Shown in pieces: positions 50,875 through 60,090 of a stretch of DNA of 64,000 nucleotides. Source of the stretch: JBMNFB01 sp050949085 (GTDB lineage: Bacteria; Bacillota; UBA994; UBA5500); NCBI GenBank assembly GCA_050949085.1, contig JBMNFB010000001.1:558001-622000 (forward strand). The letters are read 5' to 3'. The notes beneath the pieces are model-generated. The model searched no databases. It saw nothing but the letters and a program-made list of their open reading frames with translations, and was not told the DNA's origin. The position numbers and the translations under genes are program-made. How positions within the stretch are numbered: the first letter of the stretch is position 1; each line of letters opens with the position of its first letter.

Positions 50875-52032
50875 CTACCTCGCCTCCTCTCGCTCAAAGG
50901 CGATCTTGCCATCGATAATCGTCATGAGGCAATCGGTGAGGGGCTCAAATGGGTCACCGCTCCAGAGCACCAGATCTGCATCCTTGCCAACTTCGATGCT
51001 GCCTACGCGGTCAGCGATACCGATGACCTCAGCCGCGTTGATGGTGACTGCCTTCAAAGCCTCGGCTTCAGGCAGGCCTTCGCGGATGGCCAAACCGACT
51101 GAAACGCGGAAGTAATGCTGGGGAACGATGTTGTGGTCGGTGATAATCGTCACCCTGCCGCCGGCTCTGACGATGTCGCCAGCTGTGGAGGGCGTGATGT
51201 CCTTCGTTTCCACCTTAGCTCGCTGCCAGATTGTTGGCCCCACGTTCGCCCAGATGCCATGCTTAGCCAATACCTCGGCTACTTTCGACCCTTCGGTGCA
51301 ATGCTCGATGGTGAAGTCGATGTCAAACTCCTGGCCGATGCGGATGGCGGTGAGGATATCGTCTGCTCGATGGGCGTGAATGCGCAGCGGGATCTCCCTG
51401 CGGATCACCTTGCCAAGGTTTTCCCAGCGCGCGTCGAATCTCCAGTCCCTATCGCCTCGCTCCTTCTTCTCCACATACTGCTTCGCCTGCAGCAGGTGGT
51501 CACGCAGCATGGCAGCCATCCCCATCCGCGTCCCCGGCGCCTTCCCCTGGCTACCGTAGTTGCGCTTCGGGTTTTCTCCGAGTGCAGCCTTCATGCCGGT
51601 CGGATTCTTGATCACCATCTGATCAACGATAGTCCCGGCGGTTTTCATAGCCAGCATCAGCCCGCCGATGACGTTACCCGAACCAGGCATCGTCTGGACA
51701 GTCGTAACCCCACCGCGGCGAGCATCGGCAAAGCCGATATCCAGAGGGTTAATGCCGTCCAGAATCGTTAGGTGTGGCGTGGACGGGTCGGTAAATTCGT
51801 TGATGTCGTTACCTTCCCAACCGAGCCCTTCTTCCCAGCCACCAACATGGCTATGCTCGTCGACCAGGCCCGGTGTGACGACCTGTCCCTGGGCGTCGAT
51901 CACTCTAGCCCCCGGGGGCAGCGCGAGATCGCTGCCGACGGCGGCGATCTTGCCATCCTTGATCAGGATGGTGCCCTGCTCGATCACACCGTTGGTCACG
52001 GTATAGATCTTGGCGTTGGTTATCGCTAACAA
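50875..52032 (-). CDS. Amidohydrolase family protein (copy 2)
   Basis: About 385 aa, paralog of the neighbour. Metal ligands: DEHSHVGGW, HAHRADDILTAIRIG, EHCTEGSKV and ITDHNIVP. Same GGVTTVQTMPGSGN and GKDADLVLWSG blocks. TTG at 52032 with AAGGAGG 9 bases upstream is preferred over ATG 52074, which lies before the ribosome binding site. The two are adjacent in one operon, a tandem duplication; they may form different specificities or a heteromer. Confidence 0.86.
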   Translation of the reverse strand: MLAITNAKIYTVTNGVIEQGTILIKDGKIAAVGSDLALPPGARVIDAQGQVVTPGLVDEHSHVGGWEEGLGWEGNDINEFTDPSTPHLTILDGINPLDIGFADARRGGVTTVQTMPGSGNVIGGLMLAMKTAGTIVDQMVIKNPTGMKAALGENPKRNYGSQGKAPGTRMGMAAMLRDHLLQAKQYVEKKERGDRDWRFDARWENLGKVIRREIPLRIHAHRADDILTAIRIGQEFDIDFTIEHCTEGSKVAEVLAKHGIWANVGPTIWQRAKVETKDITPSTAGDIVRAGGRVTIITDHNIVPQHYFRVSVGLAIREGLPEAEALKAVTINAAEVIGIADRVGSIEVGKDADLVLWSGDPFEPLTDCLMTIIDGKIAFEREEAR

Positions 52033-52061
52033 ACCCTCCAACCTCCTTGTCAAGTGAGAAT

Positions 52062-52108
52062 GGCGTGCTGACAAGCACTTGCCGAGCGCAAGCGCTTCTT
52101 AGCACGCC
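52062..52108 (-). terminator. Terminator after small zinc-ribbon gene
   Basis: GGCGTGCT / AGCACGCC outer stem with inner AAGCGCTTGCGC pairing. The same outer sequence is used at 62748-62808 and, shorter, at 11988-12011. Confidence 0.55.
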
Positions 52109-52129
52109 CTTAAAGCGACCTTGAGTCTC

Positions 52130-52315
52130 CTAGCTGACTCGGGGCTTTCTGTTCTTCCAATTGCGGCAGTGTTTGCAGACCTTGATTCCTTTCCCGTTGT
52201 TGTCGGTGGAATCCCAGAGTAGCTTTACGCTGGTCCGCCCACAGATCGGGCAGACGCCTTTTCCCCTTCCTGGCTCTCCCCAGAGCGTTTTTCCTCGGTA
52301 CTTATGCGATGGCAT
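52130..52315 (-). CDS. Small zinc-ribbon protein, 61 aa
   Basis: Very basic, 61 residues, with two CxxC pairs: CPIC near residue 22 and CKHC near 47, plus the aromatic LLWDST segment. It resembles small zinc-ribbon proteins that bind RNA or ribosomes, but no named family is certain. Good spacing to a GGAAG-type ribosome binding site and its own terminator. Lies downstream of leuS. Confidence 0.65.
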   Translation of the reverse strand: MPSHKYRGKTLWGEPGRGKGVCPICGRTSVKLLWDSTDNNGKGIKVCKHCRNWKNRKPRVS

Positions 52316-52492
52316 GTTGCTTCCCTCCCCTCTAGCATATCAGCGGTACTCTTCTTAACTTCTTGCCTGAGAGGGGAACTCCTGCTCAGGGTACGCGTGA
52401 GGCGTTCATCACCGGGCACCAACACTGACACACCTGGACCCGAGTGTTCAAGTCGAGCAACCAGGAAGTCAGCGACTCTGTTGCTTCCTTCG

Positions 52493-54946
52493 CTAACTGA
52501 CGACTATGTTGACGAGACGTTCCGGTACAATGATGACCTTCCTCACCTGCTTGCCGATCAGGTATGCCTGGGCCTTTTCGGCAGCTAGTGCCGCCTGTCG
52601 GATCTCCTCCTCGCTGGCCGATGCAGGAACCGCAATCTTGTCTCGCACGCGGCCATTGACCTGTACAGCCAGCTCAATCACATCCTGGATCAGGGCCCGC
52701 GGGTCGAAACTCGGCCATGCCTCGTGGAATACGGAGTACCCATTGCCAAGTGCCTCCCAGTTCTCCTCCGAGAAGTGCGGCGCAAAGGGCGCCATCAGCC
52801 TGACCAGATCATCCAGGACATTACCCATGAAGCCAACATTTAGCGACTCATTCTCATTGGTGTAACGATAGAGGGCATTGACCAACTCCATCAGCCGCGA
52901 TACAACGGTGTTGAACTGGAATTTCTCCGCATCCTCAGTGATGCCTTTGATGGCATAGTGGCGCCAATAATCCAGCTCCCTTTCCGCTTTGCCTACCGTG
53001 TCATGGCCATTTCCTGCGGCCTTAATCTCCAGATACCGATCCAGAAGACGTTGGACGCGCTCAAAGAAGCGGGCAACCGCCCTAACCCCGTCGTCGCTCC
53101 AGGGGCCCCCCTCGACGTAGTTAAAGCCAAACTGCAGGTACATGCGGAATACATCCGAACCATATTCGGCGATATACCCGTCAGGCGAAACCACGTTGCC
53201 GCGAGACTTGCTCATGCGCTGGCCGTCGGGGCCAAGGATAATACCCTGATGAACCAGCTTGGTGAATGGCTCGTCAAAGCGCACGTAGCCGAGATCGCGC
53301 AGCGCTTTGGTGATGAAGCGCGCGTACAGCAGGTGCATGGTTGCGTGTTCCGGCCCCCCAACATACATGTCAACCGGGAGCAATTGATTGACCCACTCGC
53401 GATCGAACGGTTCATCAGCGTTGTGGGGGTCGGCGTAGCGCAGAAAATACCAGGAAGAGCAGACAAAGGTGTCCAGCGTGTCCGGGTCGCGGCGGGCTGG
53501 CCCCCCACACTGGGGACAGGTGGTTTCCATGAACTCCTGCGACTTGGCCAGAGGTGACTGTCCATCTGGCGCGAACTCTACATCATATGGCAACTCCACT
53601 GGCAGGTCGGACTCGGGCACCGGAACGATGCCGCAACGCTGGCAATAAATAATGGGAATCGGTGCTCCCCAGTAGCGCTGCCGGGACACCAGCCAGTCGT
53701 GCAGGCGATAGTTGGTCTTCAGCGCACCCTGCCCCTTCTCCGCCAGCTTCCCCACGATCGCTTCTCTTCCCTCCGCCGAGGTGAGACCGTCAAACTCGCC
53801 ACTGTTCACCAACACTCCATCGTCCACAAAGGGCAGAGCGTCGTCTGTCGATGGATCCAGAGCTCTTACCACCCGTACGATCGGCAGGTTGAACTTGCTG
53901 GCAAATTCATAGTCCCGGAGATCATGGCCCGGGACCGCCATCACCGCGCCGGTGCCATAGCCGGCCAGCACGTAGTCAGCGATCCAGATGGGAATCTCGC
54001 CTCCAGTGATAGGGTGAATGGCATAGGCACCGGTAAAGACGCCTGTCTTCTCTCTGGTGATTGCCAGGCGGTCGATTTCACTTTGCTTCAGGGCCTCAGC
54101 CTGATAGGCAAGGATGGCCTCGCGCTGCTCAGCAGTGGCGATCTTGTCTACCAACGGGTGTTCGGGCGCCAGGACTGCATAAGTGGCGCCTAACAGCGTA
54201 TCAGCCCGGGTGGTGAACACCGTGAAGCTCTCATCGCATCCCTTGACCTGAAACGTGAGCTCAGCCCCGGTGGAACGCCCGATCCAGTTGCGCTGCATCA
54301 CCTTTGTTCTTTCCGGCCAATCTAGAGCATCCAGGCCATCCAGCAACTCATCGGCATAGGCAGTGGTTTTCAAGAACCATTGAGTCAGATTCTTCTTGCT
54401 CACCTCGGCATGGCAACGTTCACAGGTGCCATCCACCACCTGCTCATTGGCCAGGACTGTCTGGCAACTGGGGCACCAGTTGACCGGCGCTTCCTGGCGA
54501 TAAGCCAGCCCTGCCCTATACAGCTGCAAGAACAGCCACTGTGTCCACTTGTAGTATTCAGGCAGGCAGGTGATCACCTCGTAGTCCCAGTCAAAGGAAG
54601 CCCCCATCTCGCGCAGCTGCCGCTGCATCGTCTCGATATTCTGCATGGTCGAATCCTGCGGATGGATGCCAGTCTTGATGGCATAGTTTTCTGCCGGCAG
54701 CCCAAAAGCGTCAAACCCCATAGGATGAAACACCTCATACCCCTGCATCCCTTTCATCCGGGCCCAGGAATCAGTCACCCCATAGTTATACCAGTGCCCC
54801 ACATGCAGCTTCGCGCCAGATGGATAGGAGAACATCTCCAGGCAATAGAGCTTGTTTCTGACCCTATCCCGGTTGAACGAGTATAGTCTGGTCTCTTCCC
54901 ATTTCTTCTGCCACTTGCGGTCAACGCCAGTTCCATAGTTGCCCAT
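52493..54946 (-). CDS. leuS: Leucyl-tRNA synthetase
   Basis: About 817 aa, class I synthetase charging tRNA-Leu. HIGH-type motif PSGAKLHVGHWYNYG, MHPMGFDAFGLPAENYA-like text near the start, the editing CP1 domain (about 225-410), GGPEHATMHLLYARF and KMSKS as QRMSKSRGNVVSPDG near residue 570; anticodon-binding domain at the C-terminus. ATG at 54946 follows AGAGGAG; the frame to 55063 runs into the T-box antiterminator and is not translated. A leucine T-box leader controls it. Confidence 0.97.
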   Translation of the reverse strand: MGNYGTGVDRKWQKKWEETRLYSFNRDRVRNKLYCLEMFSYPSGAKLHVGHWYNYGVTDSWARMKGMQGYEVFHPMGFDAFGLPAENYAIKTGIHPQDSTMQNIETMQRQLREMGASFDWDYEVITCLPEYYKWTQWLFLQLYRAGLAYRQEAPVNWCPSCQTVLANEQVVDGTCERCHAEVSKKNLTQWFLKTTAYADELLDGLDALDWPERTKVMQRNWIGRSTGAELTFQVKGCDESFTVFTTRADTLLGATYAVLAPEHPLVDKIATAEQREAILAYQAEALKQSEIDRLAITREKTGVFTGAYAIHPITGGEIPIWIADYVLAGYGTGAVMAVPGHDLRDYEFASKFNLPIVRVVRALDPSTDDALPFVDDGVLVNSGEFDGLTSAEGREAIVGKLAEKGQGALKTNYRLHDWLVSRQRYWGAPIPIIYCQRCGIVPVPESDLPVELPYDVEFAPDGQSPLAKSQEFMETTCPQCGGPARRDPDTLDTFVCSSWYFLRYADPHNADEPFDREWVNQLLPVDMYVGGPEHATMHLLYARFITKALRDLGYVRFDEPFTKLVHQGIILGPDGQRMSKSRGNVVSPDGYIAEYGSDVFRMYLQFGFNYVEGGPWSDDGVRAVARFFERVQRLLDRYLEIKAAGNGHDTVGKAERELDYWRHYAIKGITEDAEKFQFNTVVSRLMELVNALYRYTNENESLNVGFMGNVLDDLVRLMAPFAPHFSEENWEALGNGYSVFHEAWPSFDPRALIQDVIELAVQVNGRVRDKIAVPASASEEEIRQAALAAEKAQAYLIGKQVRKVIIVPERLVNIVVS

Positions 54947-54982
54947 TCGGCCTCGCTCCTCTCTACGTCTTGCAGGATTGCT

Positions 54983-55238
54983 GAAAAAGAAAAAGCTTTT
55001 CCTCTCCCCCAGGAGACGAAAAGCCCTACTTTCCGCGGTACCACTCCAGTTGGGCACTGGCATCCAGGCCCCACTTATCAGCCAGTAACGGAGGCCATCC
55101 GGACTTGCCTACTCAGCTTCAGCAAGCCTGCTCCAAGGCGAGTTCGCCGCTATCGCCGCTGCCTCACACCCACCGGCAGCTCTCTTTCGAACGGGAAACG
55201 GCTACTACTCCTCTTCATCGCGAGTAATTATTAGCACA
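54983..55238 (-). ncRNA. T-box leader of leuS (leucine specifier)
   Basis: Minus-strand leader with the canonical antiterminator sequence AACTGGAGTGGTACCGCGG (55051-55033) followed by a terminator hairpin GGGCTTTTCGTCTCC / GGAGAGGAAAAGC and T-run (about 55024-54983). Upstream lies stem I with the AGAGAGCTGCC region; a specifier codon CTC (55142-55140) in the context GCGAACTCGCC reads leucine. Uncharged tRNA-Leu binding would stabilise the antiterminator and allow leuS transcription. Confidence 0.93.
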
Positions 55239-55239
55239 C

Positions 55240-55269
55240 ATTATATTCTCCTCAGCTGGCCTGTGTCAA
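55240..55269 (-). promoter_or_regulatory. leuS promoter
   Basis: Perfect TTGACA (55269-55264) and TATAAT (55245-55240) on the minus strand, 18-base spacer, directly upstream of the T-box leader. The consensus sequence suggests strong transcription limited by the T-box. Confidence 0.9.
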
Positions 55270-55282
55270 GGTACAGGGAAAA

Positions 55283-55843
55283 CTATTCCAGCCGAGGTTT
55301 GCAGATGATCTCCTGTACCTTGGTGTCGAGGATCTGAGCCGCATGGGCCGGTCGCAGAACCAGGGCAGTATCGGCACCTCTGCCGGTGCCGCCGATAGCG
55401 ATGATGTCTTCGCCTGGCGGCACCAGGCCTGCGTCCAGAGCCATGGTAGCGACCTCGACGGCAACTTTCGTGCCCTGTCCAAAGCAGCGCAGCGTGTGCG
55501 CCATTATCTCCACCGGGTAGACACCCTGGAAGCGTCTACTCAATCCGCGCTCGGCTCCGGATAGTACGTGGGTGGTGAACAGCACCTGCATACCCGCGGT
55601 CTGTAGCTCCTCGCGAACCTCGGGCTTCATCGGGTTGCCTCTATCGGAGAAGCCATACACCTGCCCTACGATAACGATGTTGAACTCCTGCGCATGCGGT
55701 AACAGTTCCCTGGCGGTCGTGCCCCGATAGGAGGCGGCTACGATATGCCGCACGTTGAGTTGCCGTGCCCGCTCAACGGCGAGTCGTACAGTCTCACTGG
55801 TGTTCTCCAATCCTGGCTGACGGAAAATCATGTTATCACTCAC
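55283..55843 (-). CDS. Stand-alone pyruvate-kinase C-domain-like protein
   Basis: 186 aa, matching only the C-terminal alpha/beta allosteric domain of pyruvate kinase: ENTSETVRLAVERARQLNVRHIVAASYRGTTA, then FNIVIVGQVYGF and IIAIGGTGRGADTALVLRP. The catalytic barrel is absent, so it is not a kinase; the family is uncharacterised and presumed to bind a small ligand. It lies upstream of leuS and probably has its own transcript, since the leuS promoter overlaps its end. ATG 55843; M5 is an alternative. Confidence 0.8.
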   Translation of the reverse strand: MSDNMIFRQPGLENTSETVRLAVERARQLNVRHIVAASYRGTTARELLPHAQEFNIVIVGQVYGFSDRGNPMKPEVREELQTAGMQVLFTTHVLSGAERGLSRRFQGVYPVEIMAHTLRCFGQGTKVAVEVATMALDAGLVPPGEDIIAIGGTGRGADTALVLRPAHAAQILDTKVQEIICKPRLE

Positions 55844-56053
55844 TCCTCCCTACTGTTTGGATAAACTTGGCATCAAAGATGTCTGACGAGGCAGACACCG
55901 CGGCAAGTTCAGAGAACCTGCCTCCGCCCTTCACTCTAGAGTTCCCGACTGACCATGGCAAATCCTGCCTAGATCCAATAGAGAAGGATACAACCCGCGT
56001 ATGGCGAAAGACATCGTGGCTATGCCCTGGAAAATTGCATTGGAGATGACGAG

Positions 56054-56773
56054 ATGATGTTTACAGACCCGCTCACCTGGCTTGACCCCACCGACCTCTC
56101 AGTGGCAATGTTTCGGCACCAGCTGGCCGATGCCGCTGAAACAGCCAGCCCGGTTTTCACCTTGATACAGGAAGACGAACGCGCGGTACTGGGTATCTTT
56201 GAAAATATCTCAGACGTTTCGGCACCGCTGGTCATGTTCTGGACATCGCAGCCGCGTCTGGTGACACCACTGCTGAATAAGGCGTTACGATCAGGCCAGC
56301 GCTATCTGTTTATCGTACCGGAACGCTACTGGCCGGAGTTGTCTGAGCATCTGCGTTACTTTGAGTATCTGGATCGCTGCCTGCTACATACCTGCGAGCA
56401 ATTACACTACGAGGGCTCAAGGCGTGATCTGGTGCGCTATGAGCTTGCCGACGGGTGCTATGGATACGCTGTAGAGCAGCGCGGCCTGCGAATCTCTTAC
56501 GCCGAACTCAACTGGCAGCTGGATAACGTTGCCGAGATCGGGGTTTGGACCCGCAAGGAGCATCGTGGGAAAGGGTATGCTAAGAATGTTGTGGCTGCCC
56601 TGACCAGAGACCTGCTGGCGGCCGGCAAGCAGCCCTTGTACGTCGCCAGCGAGAAGAATCTGGCCTCGCGCGCTGTATGCCGTCGGCTCGGCTATCGATG
56701 GACTGGGGACGTGGAGATCGAGACAGTTGCGCGCTTCTTCCCCGCCCCTGAGGGCAGGGCATCGCAATCGTAA
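56054..56773 (+). CDS. GNAT-family acetyltransferase
   Basis: 239 aa. The C-terminal half (about 130-235) is the acetyl-CoA-binding fold: AEIGVWTRKEHRGKGYAKNVVAAL (pyrophosphate-binding loop Arg-x2-Gly-Lys-Gly) and ASEKNLASRAVCRRLGY. The N-terminal half has no recognised domain, giving a two-part GNAT like those acting on amino acids or peptides. Its stop overlaps the reading frame of the LtaS-type gene and lies 56 bases before that gene's likely start. Confidence 0.85.
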   Translation: MMFTDPLTWLDPTDLSVAMFRHQLADAAETASPVFTLIQEDERAVLGIFENISDVSAPLVMFWTSQPRLVTPLLNKALRSGQRYLFIVPERYWPELSEHLRYFEYLDRCLLHTCEQLHYEGSRRDLVRYELADGCYGYAVEQRGLRISYAELNWQLDNVAEIGVWTRKEHRGKGYAKNVVAALTRDLLAAGKQPLYVASEKNLASRAVCRRLGYRWTGDVEIETVARFFPAPEGRASQS

Positions 56774-56828
56774 CTGGAGTGACAAACGTGTTCAGCCTGG
56801 CAAGGAAGCAACGGAGGTGGGTAGATCG

Positions 56829-58673
56829 GTGGCCAATCGCAGCTACTCACTGAGAGGGACAAGAACTTGGCGCCTCTTTACCCTGTTGGTCTTGGTCACT
56901 GTTCTGAAGCTCGTGCTGACCCAGAGCCTGGCAGGCCTGGGCAACCCTGGCGGTGTTGCTCTGGGCAGCCTCTCCCTGGCCCTGTTCTCTCATCTTCTGA
57001 TCTGGCTACTACCGCAGCGCTGGATCAAGCCAATCGCATTTCTATCCGGCCTGCTACTCTCCGCCGTGCTGGTTTGCGACCTGGTCTACTATCAGTTCTT
57101 CCGGCGTTTCATCCCCATCAGCGCCTTGCGCCTCACCGGGCAAATCACAAACGTCTCCAGCAGCGTTGCCGCTGCGCTAAAGCCAGCCTTTTTCGGCCTA
57201 TTCTTTGACATACCCCTCTGGGTATTCTGGTGGCACAAGGCTGACGTGCAGCGGCTCAAGCCACGTCAGGCAGCCGCAGCTGGCTTACTCTGCTCATTCC
57301 TCCTGGCTTTGGATGGCACACCCCAACTGGTGCGTGATATCAGGAGCGGCAACAGCCGCAGCCTGCACGTGCAAACTCAGTATGGCGCCCTGCGCTATCA
57401 CCTCCACGACTGGTATGCTACTCTGCTGGACGGCGATCGTACCACCGAGGTGCTGGAGGAATATCTGCAGGAGCGTACTAAGCCGATTCGGCAAACCAGG
57501 CCGGCTAGCTTCGGCCTGGCGTCCGAGCGCAATCTGGTGGTGCTGCAGGTGGAGGCGATGCAGAACCACGCTTTGAACCGAACCTATCAGGGACGAGAGG
57601 TGACACCGTTTCTCAATAGCCTGCTCCGCGACGACTCCTTCTACTTCGAGCGTTACCTGCAGATGATCGGCCTGGGTAACACGTCGGACGCCGAGTTCAT
57701 CTCCAACACATCGTACTATGCACACGCCGATCAGCCGGCCAACTCCGTCTACCTGAACGGCCTCAGTTATACCCTGCCGGTTGCTCTGCGCCAGGCTGGC
57801 TATGTGTCCTATTATTTCCACGGGCATACCAAGGAATATTGGTTGCGCGACCAGGCCATCCCTGCCTACGGCTTTAACGAGCTGATCAGCAGCGAGAGGC
57901 TGGAGATGGATGAGGTGATCGGGATCGGCTTGAGCGATCGGTCGCTCTTTCGCCAGTCCCTGGAATGGCTGGCGGCTGAAACGCGACCCTTCTACGCCTT
58001 TTTCAGCACCCTGACCAGTCATCACCCCTACTTACTGCCCGATGCCGAGCGGGCTGCCTTTCCGCTGGCCGATGAAGACAACAACCTGTTCGGCCAATAC
58101 TTGCAGTCCATGTCTTATGCCGATTCAGCGATCGCCCAGTTCTTCTCCGACATGAAAGACGCTGGTCAATACGAGAACTCCATTTTTGTGCTTTACGGTG
58201 ACCATTTTGCCGCCTGGATGAGCCACCCTGAAGCGCGGGCCAGTGGTCTGCGCTGGCTGGGGAAAGATGAGTTTTCTATCTTCGATCTGCTGGGTGTGCC
58301 CCTCATCATTCACATCCCGGGTATGCATCAGGCCAGAAGCCTCTCCATCGTGGGCGGGCAGATAGACCTGATGCCCACCCTGCTTAACCTGTTGGGTATC
58401 AGGGTGCCGCGTGACGCGATTCTGCTGGGTCAGGATCTGCTAAACGCTACCGAAAGCTTTATCCCCTTCCGGGCATATACCCCTGAGAACTCTTTCGTCA
58501 CCAACGAGCTGATTTTCCTCACCTCGCCTGATGGAGACCTAAGCAAGAGCCGTGCCTACGACGTGACCACTCTCGAGCCTATCGACCCAACTCCCAGCTA
58601 TCCGCTGGTGGAGCGGGCCCGGTTGGAGTTTCAGCTCTCCCACTGGCTGCTCACCTCCCCTCCGGCCAAATAG
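56829..58673 (+). CDS. LtaS-type sulfatase-fold glycerolphosphate transferase
   Basis: About 614 aa. Five N-terminal membrane helices (to about 170), then an extracellular sulfatase-fold domain. Nucleophile Thr in GLGNTSDAEFISN, metal residues in LQVEAMQNHALN, TSHHPYLLP, YGDHFAAW; family text VTPFLNSLLRD and YVSYYFHGHTKEYWLR. Polymerises or modifies lipoteichoic acid from phosphatidylglycerol. GTG at 56829, GGAGG 11 bases upstream; an earlier start would enter the acetyltransferase gene. Confidence 0.9.
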   Translation: MANRSYSLRGTRTWRLFTLLVLVTVLKLVLTQSLAGLGNPGGVALGSLSLALFSHLLIWLLPQRWIKPIAFLSGLLLSAVLVCDLVYYQFFRRFIPISALRLTGQITNVSSSVAAALKPAFFGLFFDIPLWVFWWHKADVQRLKPRQAAAAGLLCSFLLALDGTPQLVRDIRSGNSRSLHVQTQYGALRYHLHDWYATLLDGDRTTEVLEEYLQERTKPIRQTRPASFGLASERNLVVLQVEAMQNHALNRTYQGREVTPFLNSLLRDDSFYFERYLQMIGLGNTSDAEFISNTSYYAHADQPANSVYLNGLSYTLPVALRQAGYVSYYFHGHTKEYWLRDQAIPAYGFNELISSERLEMDEVIGIGLSDRSLFRQSLEWLAAETRPFYAFFSTLTSHHPYLLPDAERAAFPLADEDNNLFGQYLQSMSYADSAIAQFFSDMKDAGQYENSIFVLYGDHFAAWMSHPEARASGLRWLGKDEFSIFDLLGVPLIIHIPGMHQARSLSIVGGQIDLMPTLLNLLGIRVPRDAILLGQDLLNATESFIPFRAYTPENSFVTNELIFLTSPDGDLSKSRAYDVTTLEPIDPTPSYPLVERARLEFQLSHWLLTSPPAK

Positions 58674-58836
58674 CTCTGCCAACCAGGTAGACCGCCTTCG
58701 CTGACATGTTCCATCCGCCGCTCTGACGAGCTTTCCCCGCCTTAGAGGGAAAAGTCATAATTGACCCGACTCTGAACTAGGAGAACAGGCCTCCGGTGCA
58801 GAATGGGATAGGGAACGAACGTCTGGAGGTGGACAC

Positions 58837-60090
58837 ATGGTCTTTGAGCACGCAATTCGTAACATCGTGCGTAACCCGGGCCGAACAGCGCTCAGCGTCT
58901 CAGGAATTGCTCTGGGGGCAATGCTGATCACCATCATCTTTGCTATGACGGGGGATATCAGCCAGGTAATGGCGGGCCCGTTTCGCGCCCTGTTTGGAGG
59001 CGAGATGCTGGTATTACCCGACAACGCCAGCTTCGGCAGATTGCCTTCAGGTTACCTGGGCATCAAGTATGGTGGTACCGGTCTCGGGCAGGCCATATCG
59101 CTGCAGGGGGTGACCAATCAGACGACTGAGCTGGCCAGCCCTCAGGAGCTGTTCATCGTCAATGACAGCTTCAACGATCACGGGGCCAGAGTCCCGGTCA
59201 TCGCTCGTGATTTCACCTTCGGCAAAGGAGGTTTGACAGTTACTGCGGGGCAGGGTTTCGGCGCAGCAGAGCGGGGCCAGCATGTAGTTCTGATCAACGA
59301 AGAGACTAACGATCTCTACCCGGTAGGCAGCGAGATCAAGCTTTTCATGCCCATCCTGACGATAGACGACTCGGGTGTGATGCGATTTGACTACTCGCGC
59401 GAGGAGCCAATTTCTTTTACCGTCATAGGGCATTATCGATCTCCTATCCCCACGCCCTACATCTCCATGAGTCCCCCAACGCGCGGTCCGCTGGCCCTGA
59501 TGCCCCTGGCTACCCTGCGCGAGGTTGCAGCAGTGCGACCCGGCTGGACAATGAGCGCTATCTTCCCAGAGGGAGATCGCACCGCCACTGCCCTCGCGAA
59601 GGCGAACCTGCCGACACACGAAGTGATGGGCGCAGAGCAGATGGCGATGGCGTTGTTCACCGGTGCCAGGGTGCGCGAGGAAGAGGATAACCTGCTTACG
59701 GCAGTATCAACCAGTTTCACCTGGGCTATTTTCGCCGTCAGCGCGCTGATTGTGGCCCTCACCCTGGCCGTAGCCCTGCGCCTGCGGCGCAAAGAGTTTG
59801 CCATTCTGCGCGCTCAGGGTTGGAACCGTCGGCATCTGCAGCAGTCTCTCCTCGCTGAATGTAGCCTCCTCGGCGCGGCCGGCGGATTGCTGGGCTATCT
59901 GTTGGGCGTACTGCTCCTGCTGGCAGTCGTCTCCAGCGCCGGTGGCAGCATTACCGGACTGACTGGAATCAGTCCCCTAAATGGAATCCTCATTGCGTTG
60001 GCGTTTACTGCAATCTCAGCCCTCTCCAGCCTCGCACCAGTCTGGCAGGCGGCTCGCATTATACCGGCGGAGGTGATTCGTGGTGCGTAG
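58837..60090 (+). CDS. ABC transporter permease (MacB/FtsX type, first)
   Basis: 417 aa. One N-terminal helix (NIVRNPGRTALSVSGIALGAML), a large extracytoplasmic domain (about 45-285), then three C-terminal helices: WAIFAVSALIVALTLAVAL, LGAAGGLLGYLLGVLLLLAV, GILIALAFTAISAL. This is the FtsX/MacB fold that works as a mechanical transmission rather than a channel. Overlaps the ATPase gene by 11 bases. The second permease in the operon would form a heterodimer. Confidence 0.9.
   Translation: MVFEHAIRNIVRNPGRTALSVSGIALGAMLITIIFAMTGDISQVMAGPFRALFGGEMLVLPDNASFGRLPSGYLGIKYGGTGLGQAISLQGVTNQTTELASPQELFIVNDSFNDHGARVPVIARDFTFGKGGLTVTAGQGFGAAERGQHVVLINEETNDLYPVGSEIKLFMPILTIDDSGVMRFDYSREEPISFTVIGHYRSPIPTPYISMSPPTRGPLALMPLATLREVAAVRPGWTMSAIFPEGDRTATALAKANLPTHEVMGAEQMAMALFTGARVREEEDNLLTAVSTSFTWAIFAVSALIVALTLAVALRLRRKEFAILRAQGWNRRHLQQSLLAECSLLGAAGGLLGYLLGVLLLLAVVSSAGGSITGLTGISPLNGILIALAFTAISALSSLAPVWQAARIIPAEVIRGA

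Noticed and set aside
49777..51102. 441-codon plus-strand frame across the amidohydrolase genes
   Set aside because: Antisense to two metal-site-bearing genes; its protein has no recognisable domain.
54947..55063. N-terminal extension of leuS
   Set aside because: It would translate the T-box terminator; the ribosome binding site and family start fit 54946.
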